DNA of 64,000 bases from an uncultured Prochlorococcus sp. Its GTDB lineage: Bacteria > Cyanobacteriota > Cyanobacteriia > PCC-6307 > Cyanobiaceae. The stretch lies in contig CACPKH010000004.1 of assembly GCA_902634515.1 (NCBI GenBank), positions 1 to 64,000 on the forward strand, written 5' to 3'. Each line of letters opens with the position of its first letter. Position 1 is the stretch's first letter. Under the pieces are notes generated by a model. The model searched no databases and had not been told where the DNA came from. It worked only from the letters and a program-made list of their open reading frames with translations. Of this stretch, positions 58,216 through 64,000 are shown one piece after another. The position numbers and the translations under genes were made by a program.

Positions 58216-59847
58216 ATGTTATATGACTCTAAACTAGATTTTATTTGGCTTTTCTTTCGCCCTTGGATATTGATACCTAGGGTTTTAGAAATAGCTTATT
58301 CTGTAATTTTATTTATTTTTAAATTTATACTAGGTAGCCTTGGCCAAGATGCTTCAAAACAAAAGAAGGTAGCAGAAGATCTATTTATAAAACTAGCAAA
58401 ATTAGGACCCTGCTTTATAAAAATTGGGCAAGCCTTGTCTACAAGGCCAGATCTTATTAGCAAGGAGTGGTTGGAAGAACTTACAAAATTACAAGATAAT
58501 CTGCCAACTTTTGATCACGATCAAGCTAAAAATATTATTAAAGATGAATTAGGTTCAGCTCCTGAACAAATATTTAAATACTTTCCAAGTAAACCTATAG
58601 CTTCTGCAAGTCTAGGTATAGTTTACAAGGCTCAACTCCAAAATGGTAACTGGGTAGCAGTCAAAATACAAAGACCTAACCTTGAATTTATTATTAGAAG
58701 AGATCTAGTAATAATAAGATTATTATGTGTTTTAACAGGACCTATACTTCCACTAAACCTAGGGTTTGGATTAGGAGAAATTATAGACGAGTTTGGAATT
58801 AGCTTATTTAAAGAAATTGATTATAAGAAAGAAGCCGAAAATGCAGAGAAATTTTCAGACCTATTTAACATGAATCCTTCTATAGATGTACCAAATGTTG
58901 AACAAATGTTATCCTCTGGTAAAATAATAACTACAAGTTGGATTGATGGTATAAAAATACAGAATAAAGAAGAATTAGAAAATAATAATATAAATCCTAC
59001 ATCAATCATAAGAACAGCTGTAATTAGCGGCATTCAACAACTCTTAGAGTTTGGATACTTTCATGCTGACCCCCATCCAGGGAATATGTTCGCAATGAAA
59101 AGTGAAGAGGAAACCATAGGCAGACTAGCCTATGTAGATTTTGGAATGATGGATACAATATCAGAGAAGGATAGAATAACACTTACAGCTGCTATCGTAC
59201 ATTTAATAAATAAAGAATTCTATTTACTAGCAAGGGATTTTCAGAAACTAGGTTTCTTAAATAAAGACGAAAATCTTGATAAAATTGCTCCTGTTCTTGA
59301 AACTATTCTAGGAGATGTATTAACTAAAGAAGTAGGTTCATTTAATTTAAAGAGTGTTACTGATAAATTCTCAGAATTAATGTTTAAATACCCATTTCGA
59401 GTTCCTTCAAGATTTGCTCTTATTATAAGAGCTGTAGTTAGTCAAGAAGGACTTGCTTTAAAGTTAGATCCATCATTTAAAATAATTAATTTCGCTTATC
59501 CATACATTGCAAAAAGACTTTTAACTGATCAGAGTGATCAAATGGTCGAAATATTAATGGATATAATATTTGATAGAGATAATCAACTTCAAATTGAAAG
59601 GTTAGAAAGCTTGATAGATATTTTAATTCAAGATTCGCAGAGGCCTTCTAAAGAACTTTTGCCAGTAGCGAGGGATAGCTTAATATTACTTATCAGCTCA
59701 AGAGGAACATCTGTTAGGAAAAAGTTATTACTATCTTTAATTAATAATGACAGGCTTAATATTGATGATATTAAAAGACTAATGAATCTTTTGTTAAAGA
59801 AATTTAAAAGATCAGACTTAGGAAGTGATCCAGTCTTCACGACCTAG
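58216..59847 (+). CDS. ABC1/UbiB-family atypical kinase
   Basis: A 543-residue protein of the AarF/UbiB/ABC1K family, found in cyanobacteria and plastoglobules and linked to prenylquinone metabolism and lipid homeostasis. The family KxGQ motif appears as KIGQ at 69-72. The nucleotide loop reads ASASLGIVYKAQL, Ala-rich rather than Gly-rich as expected, followed by WVAVKIQRP, the catalytic HADPHPGNMF and the metal-binding DFGMMD. The N-terminus has hydrophobic segments suggesting membrane association. It lies 97 bases after the divergent decarboxylase start. Confidence 0.9.
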   Translation: MLYDSKLDFIWLFFRPWILIPRVLEIAYSVILFIFKFILGSLGQDASKQKKVAEDLFIKLAKLGPCFIKIGQALSTRPDLISKEWLEELTKLQDNLPTFDHDQAKNIIKDELGSAPEQIFKYFPSKPIASASLGIVYKAQLQNGNWVAVKIQRPNLEFIIRRDLVIIRLLCVLTGPILPLNLGFGLGEIIDEFGISLFKEIDYKKEAENAEKFSDLFNMNPSIDVPNVEQMLSSGKIITTSWIDGIKIQNKEELENNNINPTSIIRTAVISGIQQLLEFGYFHADPHPGNMFAMKSEEETIGRLAYVDFGMMDTISEKDRITLTAAIVHLINKEFYLLARDFQKLGFLNKDENLDKIAPVLETILGDVLTKEVGSFNLKSVTDKFSELMFKYPFRVPSRFALIIRAVVSQEGLALKLDPSFKIINFAYPYIAKRLLTDQSDQMVEILMDIIFDRDNQLQIERLESLIDILIQDSQRPSKELLPVARDSLILLISSRGTSVRKKLLLSLINNDRLNIDDIKRLMNLLLKKFKRSDLGSDPVFTT

Positions 59848-59858
59848 TTTCAAGAAAA

Positions 59859-60596
59859 ATGTCTAAAGATAGAGTACAGAAAATTATCTCAGAAGCTGGA
59901 ATATGCTCCAGAAGAAAAGCAGAGAAGCTAATCATGCAGAACAAAGTGTTTATAAATGGTATTACAGCAAGTATTGGGGATAAAGCTGATCCAGCTATAG
60001 ATAGTATTACAGTAAATAGTTATCTATTAAAAAAAAATTTCCTAAAAGAGTTATCCTTTTAAACAAGCCTCCTGGAGTGATTAGTAGCTGCTATGATCAA
60101 TTTGGTAGGAATAGTCTTAAACTTCTTGCCTGAAAATCTTAGGATAGGTATGTACCCAATAGGAAGATTTGACTTTGAAAGTAGAGGAGCAATCTTACTT
60201 ACTAATAATGGCGAATTACCCCTCAAGCTAAATCATCAAAAATATAAACATATTAAAACTTATTCAGTTTGGGTAAATTCTACGCAAACTTCTATAGAGC
60301 TTCCCAAGTGCTCCCTAGGTGTTGAGATTGAAGGTAAAAAGACACTTCCTGCAAAAATAAAACTAATAGAAACAAAGAATGAAAAAAGTCTATTAGAAAT
60401 TAATATTTCAGAAGGTAGGAATATACAGATTCAAAAAGTTGCATCTAAATTTGGTTATAACGTAATCGATCTGAAAAGAATATCTATTGCAAATATCAAG
60501 ATTATTAATCTAAAAGAAGGTAAATGGAGAGAATTAAACGAAGAAGAATGGTTGCCAATATTAAATGACTTCAGTAAAAATATTAAAACGATATGA
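59859..60596 (+). pseudogene. Broken RsuA/RluB-type pseudouridine synthase (two frame changes)
   Basis: Relatives of this protein isomerise uridine in rRNA. The first frame (59859-60062) encodes an S4 domain, then stops. From a run of nine A (60029-60037) the -1 frame continues the family sequence (RVILLNKPPGVISSC) until TGA at 60131. The original frame then resumes with LPENLRIGMYPIGRFDFESRG, holding the catalytic Asp, and runs to 60596. Two opposite shifts are thus needed. Several usually conserved residues are altered too: GRNIQIQ instead of GRNRQIR, and GRF instead of GRL. Decay is the simplest reading; slippage on the A-run remains possible for the first shift only. Confidence 0.8.
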
Positions 60597-61135
60597 ATAA
60601 GAATATATTTAATAGAAATTTCTTCAAAAGTAAAGAAGATACGCTACTTATAAAAGATGACCTTACAGTTATCGGTAAAGTAGTAAAAGAAAGAAGAGAG
60701 TTGTCAGGAATTACAAGAACATCACTTTCAAACAAAACAAGGATTTCGGTTGCTGTAATTGAAGCAATAGAAAATGGATGGGAAGAGCAATTACCAGAAG
60801 AGGCATATTTATCAAAGATGTTAATTACACTAGAAAAAGAGCTAATGCTGAAAGAAGGCAGCTTAAAATGCTTTATAAAGAATGATAGTACAAAGATAAA
60901 TACAAAAAATAATAATATATTAACTCCAGGAAATATAAATATATTTTCCAGCTGGCAAGGTACATTTATTTATTTTATTCTTTTATTAGTTAGTCTTCTT
61001 TTAATCAACAGACAGCAAAGATACCTCTCTATACAGAATAGTCAAACCAATATGCCAATAATTACTGAAGAGATTCTGAATAAATTATATAAAGCCAATA
61101 GTATAAAGATTAATACCAAAAGAAATACCGAATAA
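60593..61135 (+). CDS. RodZ-like membrane protein with N-terminal helix-turn-helix
   Basis: A 180-residue protein with a Cro/XRE-type helix-turn-helix of the RodZ kind (about residues 26-90: IGKVVKERRELSGITRTSLSNKTRISVAVIEAIE), one membrane helix (about 123-139) and a short outer tail of about 40 residues. RodZ normally links the MreB cytoskeleton to the wall machinery, but this protein lacks the large beta-rich outer domain, and no mreB is nearby. The ATG overlaps the end of the broken pseudouridine synthase by 4 bases. Its role is uncertain: shape control or transcription. Confidence 0.7.
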   Translation: MNKNIFNRNFFKSKEDTLLIKDDLTVIGKVVKERRELSGITRTSLSNKTRISVAVIEAIENGWEEQLPEEAYLSKMLITLEKELMLKEGSLKCFIKNDSTKINTKNNNILTPGNINIFSSWQGTFIYFILLLVSLLLINRQQRYLSIQNSQTNMPIITEEILNKLYKANSIKINTKRNTE

Positions 61136-61177
61136 TCTTCTAAGTTTGATATTTATTAGCTCCTATATCTCAATAAC

Positions 61178-62728
61178 TTAAGATCTAATTAAAGTATATA
61201 TGTCATGAGAGTCTCTTCCATAGTTTCTTGCTAGATCTCCATACCTACTTATAGATTCTTTTAACCAATCATCAATTTTGTCAATCCTCCAGGTCCAATT
61301 TGAACCAACTGTTCCGGGTGTATTAAAACGAGCTCTATTGTCAAGGCAAAGTATATCCTGGATAGGAGCAATAAATAAACATGCTTTAGTTGAAAGTCCA
61401 ATGTCGATAAGTTTCCAAGAGGGTTCTTCTTGATTACCTTTTGACATTTCAAGGACCTTGCTTCTTGTATCATCATTAAGACCTTCCCACCAACTTTTTG
61501 TAGTGGGATTGTCATGTGTTCCTGTGTAAACAACTGACTTATAATCTTTAATGTTCTGAGGCAAGTAAGGATTGTCTAAATTACCATCAAAAGCAAATTG
61601 TAGAATTTTCATTCCTGGAAAATTAAAGTAATCTCGCAAGTTCTCAACTTGTTTTGTAATAACCCCTAGATCTTCTGCTACTAAAGGCAATTTACCACCA
61701 TGCTTCTTTTTTAATAAGGCAAGAAGTTTTAAGCCAGGAGAAGGAGCCCAAAAACCATTTTGTGCTGTATTGTCTTTGCCTGGTACTTTCCATAATGCAT
61801 TGAAAGCTCTGAAGTGATCTATTCGCAATAAATCAACTTGCTCAAATTGTTTAGCGAATCTACTTTTCCACCATCTATATTTACTAAATTGATGACGCCT
61901 CCATCTGTAAACAGGATTGCCCCATAACTGACCAGTTTGAGAAAAATAATCAGGCGGTACTCCACTTTGTTGATAAATTTCTCCATTAGATAAAACAGAG
62001 AATAATGACCTGTTACTCCACACATCCGCACTATCTCTAGAAACATAAAAAGGTAAATCGCCAAACAATAAAACACCAAGCTCCTTAGCAAGTTTTCTTA
62101 GCAAACTCCATTGACGAGATAAATGCCATTGTAATAAATACTGCTCCAATAAAAGTTCTTTTTTTTGATTTTTATATGCTGTTAAATCAGACTTATTATA
62201 AGAAGAGAAATTAGAGGGCCATTCCCACCATGGGAGCTGGTTATGCTCATAACGAATCAGCATGAAAAGAGCATGATCTTCTATCCAAAATTGCTTATTA
62301 AACCAATTAGTAAATTCAGAATGAATTTTTAATGATTGTTTATTCCAAGATTCTCTCAAAGCTTGCCCAAGCTTTCTACTTCTTAATTCAGAAATCTCAA
62401 ACCGATCAGATAAATTCTTATCTTTAAAACCAAAACCAGGTAATTTAATACTTTGGTCAAATGTTAGAAACCCATCTCTAACAAGGTCTTTAACATCAAG
62501 AAAATGTGGATTGATAGCAAAGCTTGATGGAGAACTATAAGGAGAACCTGTTGAGTCAGTCGGAGAGAGAGGTAAAAACTGCCAAACCTTAATTCCATTC
62601 TCAGCCAAAAGCTTTAACCAATCTCTAGATTCTTGACCAAAACCACCATTCAAATACTCATTCGGCAATGATGAAGGATGCAATAAGACTCCGCTAAAAC
62701 GGTTGGCATTAGAAGATATTTTATTCAT
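61178..62728 (-). CDS. malQ: 4-alpha-glucanotransferase (amylomaltase)
   Basis: Transfers maltodextrin units between alpha-1,4 glucans and works in glycogen turnover. The 516-residue GH77 enzyme starts with GVLLHPSSLPNEY and KVWQFLPLSPTDSTGSPYSS. It carries the nucleophile Asp in LLRIDHFRAFNALW, the acid/base Glu in LVAEDLGVI, and the third Asp in YTGTHDNPTTKSWW. The size is standard for bacterial MalQ. It is convergent with the RodZ-like gene (42 bases). Together with glgB it supplies branching and disproportionation steps. Confidence 0.96.
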   Translation of the reverse strand: MNKISSNANRFSGVLLHPSSLPNEYLNGGFGQESRDWLKLLAENGIKVWQFLPLSPTDSTGSPYSSPSSFAINPHFLDVKDLVRDGFLTFDQSIKLPGFGFKDKNLSDRFEISELRSRKLGQALRESWNKQSLKIHSEFTNWFNKQFWIEDHALFMLIRYEHNQLPWWEWPSNFSSYNKSDLTAYKNQKKELLLEQYLLQWHLSRQWSLLRKLAKELGVLLFGDLPFYVSRDSADVWSNRSLFSVLSNGEIYQQSGVPPDYFSQTGQLWGNPVYRWRRHQFSKYRWWKSRFAKQFEQVDLLRIDHFRAFNALWKVPGKDNTAQNGFWAPSPGLKLLALLKKKHGGKLPLVAEDLGVITKQVENLRDYFNFPGMKILQFAFDGNLDNPYLPQNIKDYKSVVYTGTHDNPTTKSWWEGLNDDTRSKVLEMSKGNQEEPSWKLIDIGLSTKACLFIAPIQDILCLDNRARFNTPGTVGSNWTWRIDKIDDWLKESISRYGDLARNYGRDSHDIYTLIRS

Positions 62729-62805
62729 TAGAAAAAACGATATGCTTATATATTTATTTTTAAGATTCTTAAGTAGAATATTATATAAGTATAATCTATC
62801 AGAAT

Positions 62806-63024
62806 ATGTGGAAATATCCAGGAAGGATAATTCATATAATAGCCTTAAGCCTTATTAGTGCTTGGATAACATCTAGAATAATTAACAGAGTCTTGCCCAA
62901 ATCAATCTATATTTCACCTTCTAATGAAATAAGTTTGGAGTATATAAATAGAAAAATTAATTTAAAAAATTCTTATGCCATTATTGACTTAAATATTCTC
63001 AGGAATATTTCTAAATATATTTAA
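62806..63024 (+). CDS. Possible small membrane protein
   Basis: A 72-residue frame with one hydrophobic helix (about residues 8-27) after a short basic start (MWKYPGRIIH), then a polar tail. It is divergent from malQ, 77 bases away, and its end overlaps the end of the convergent next gene by 14 bases. The A+T-rich composition can create such frames by chance, but the basic-hydrophobic-polar order is what a real single-pass protein would show. I do not recognise it. Confidence 0.45.
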   Translation: MWKYPGRIIHIIALSLISAWITSRIINRVLPKSIYISPSNEISLEYINRKINLKNSYAIIDLNILRNISKYI

Positions 63025-63526
63025 ATTGCAATTTCAATCTTCTAACTAAATTTTCTAATTTATGAATTGAAGAAGATTCTGAATTATTGGTTAATAAATC
63101 CAAAGGTATGCAGCCACACCAAGGTAATCCATCTAATTTTCTTTCCGCAGCTTTCCATGGCTCTCCTATTTGGACAATGCCTATTAAAGGAACTGATAAT
63201 TGTTTGCATAAAGCCACATAAGATGCAGCTATCCCAGGCACCTCTCCAGATGGATTAGATAAGACAATTAAAATTACAGGTATTTTCCAAGCACCTAAAG
63301 CTTCCAACCATGTACCTCCTGAAGGATGCATCATCGCGAGATCTCCATCAATCTGGACCAGTCCACCTTGAGAAGGCAGTAAGCTAATAGTTTCATTTGG
63401 AGACTGTTTGGAAGAAATCTTCAAAAGGCTCCCTCCCCAATTAGTAGATAAAACTTTTGATATCTTTGACATCGATTCATCAGGTAAATTTCCAATAGCG
63501 ACAAGGAAAGGCATGTAGAAATCCAT
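63011..63526 (-). CDS. Conserved cyanobacterial protein of unknown function
   Basis: A 171-residue soluble protein with alternating hydrophobic strands and helices, for example FLVAIGNLPDESM, then SQGGLVQIDGDLAMMHPSGGTWLEALGAW, VILIVLSNPSGEVPGIAASYVALC and VPLIGIVQIGEPW. The pattern suggests a Rossmann-like alpha/beta fold, possibly P-loop-derived, but no Walker motif is present. A start at MPFLVAIGN (63514) is an alternative. It is divergent from prs with 89 bases between starts. I do not recognise a named family. Confidence 0.6.
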   Translation of the reverse strand: MDFYMPFLVAIGNLPDESMSKISKVLSTNWGGSLLKISSKQSPNETISLLPSQGGLVQIDGDLAMMHPSGGTWLEALGAWKIPVILIVLSNPSGEVPGIAASYVALCKQLSVPLIGIVQIGEPWKAAERKLDGLPWCGCIPLDLLTNNSESSSIHKLENLVRRLKLQFKYI

Positions 63527-63615
63527 GATCAGAACATTTCTTGATTATTAATAAGCTTGGATAGTGGAGGTATGAGCATTAACATCTATATATAAGGATA
63601 TTGATTGCGGCGACC

Positions 63616-64000
63616 GTGACAACTTTTTTAACCGCAGCAAATACGCAACAACAAGAAATTAGCCATGACACAAGAAGGCTGAGGTTAATCAGTGGCACTT
63701 CCAACCCAGCACTTGCGAACGAAATAGCTTCCTATATCGGCATAGAGAACGTACCGCTTGTTTCAAAAAGATTTGCAGATGGCGAGCTTTATATCCAAAT
63801 ACAACAGTCAATTAGAGGGTGTGATGTATTCCTAATTCAACCTACTTGTGCTCCAGTTAACGACAGTCTTATGGAGCTGATGATTATGGTTGATGCTTGT
63901 AAAAGAGCTTCAGCAAGACAAATTACTGCTGTTATTCCTTATTATGGATATGCAAGAGCGGATAGAAAGACAGCTGGACGTGAATCAATAACAGCAAAGC
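63616..64000 (+). CDS. prs: Ribose-phosphate pyrophosphokinase, 5' part (cut by window edge)
   Basis: Makes phosphoribosyl pyrophosphate from ribose-5-phosphate and ATP for nucleotide, histidine and tryptophan synthesis. The frame is open to the window end, giving 128 complete codons. After a variable N-terminal tail come RLRLISGTSNPALANEIA, KRFADGELYIQI, VFLIQPTCAPVNDSLMELM, and the ATP-binding YYGYARADRKTAGRE. The start is taken as GTG 63616; an in-frame TTG at 63601 is possible. The remaining half of the gene lies beyond the edge. Confidence 0.95.
   Translation, partial: MTTFLTAANTQQQEISHDTRRLRLISGTSNPALANEIASYIGIENVPLVSKRFADGELYIQIQQSIRGCDVFLIQPTCAPVNDSLMELMIMVDACKRASARQITAVIPYYGYARADRKTAGRESITAK

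Noticed and set aside
63580-63601. Seven-codon frame after GGAGGT just upstream of prs, as a possible leader peptide
   Set aside because: The ribosome-site spacing is too short and the peptide carries no informative residues.
1-64000. Search by eye for tRNA, rRNA, CRISPR arrays and insertion sequences
   Set aside because: The intergenic gaps are too short or lack the needed structures. No direct repeat series, transposase or tRNA T-arm pattern was found.

Overview
The window reads as a gene-dense chromosome segment of a marine picocyanobacterium, most likely a low-light type of Prochlorococcus. The reasons are a low G+C content, very short intergenic gaps, plastocyanin (petE), a PsbP-type photosystem II lipoprotein, a cyanobacterial NDH-1 subunit (ndhD), Ycf51, hemE, and the close pairing of genes seen in reduced Prochlorococcus genomes. 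This taxonomic call comes from gene content and protein resemblance only; no search was run. I found no rRNA, tRNA, CRISPR array, insertion sequence, prophage or classical defence island.

Layout. 1-7 kb: the 3' part of thrS, then glk, thrB, ndhD and an M3 oligopeptidase on the plus strand. 7-9.3 kb: a minus-strand run proA-folB-lipase-like hydrolase. 9.3-9.75 kb: the only gene-free stretch above 300 bases. 9.75-13.7 kb: a large minus-strand TamB-like gene. 13.8-21.5 kb: plus-strand Ycf51, a DUF4332 protein, a small exported protein, a CocE/NonD hydrolase, glgB, hemE, an SDR enzyme and petE, closed by a strong terminator. 21.6-24.6 kb: a stand-alone Nif11-domain protein and clpB. 24.6-27.6 kb: a response regulator with a degenerate receiver, a monothiol glutaredoxin-BolA pair, an exported protein and plsC. 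27.7-38 kb: pdxJ followed by recC, a small membrane methyltransferase, recB and recD. 38-44.3 kb: a DEAD-box RNA helicase with a 5' hairpin, a small exported cysteine protein, an ABC exporter, psbP (minus), recR and lipA. 44.3-49.8 kb: a minus-strand cluster lysA, cdaA, uppS, bioB, trhO and an acetyltransferase-like gene. 49.9-55.8 kb: rimI, clpC, a glycerol-dehydrogenase-like gene, an alpha/beta hydrolase and a DUF2993 protein. 55.8-58.1 kb: cdsA and an Orn/Lys/Arg decarboxylase (minus). 58.2-61.1 kb: a UbiB-family kinase, a broken pseudouridine synthase and a RodZ-like protein. 61.2-64 kb: malQ (minus), two small unknowns and the 5' part of prs.

Functional links. glk, glgB and malQ cover glucose and glycogen handling. 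RecBCD and RecR cover double-strand-break repair. Two Hsp100 unfoldases (ClpB, ClpC) serve proteostasis. lysA, cdaA and uppS group cell-wall precursor steps with a cyclic-di-AMP synthase. The points most worth a second look are the twice-frameshifted pseudouridine synthase with substituted conserved residues, a perfect 14-bp inverted repeat inside the oligopeptidase gene, a response regulator lacking its phospho-acceptor, a Nif11 protein without a precursor core, and the 5' hairpin of the RNA helicase. I saw no clearly new multi-gene system, and say so rather than force one.
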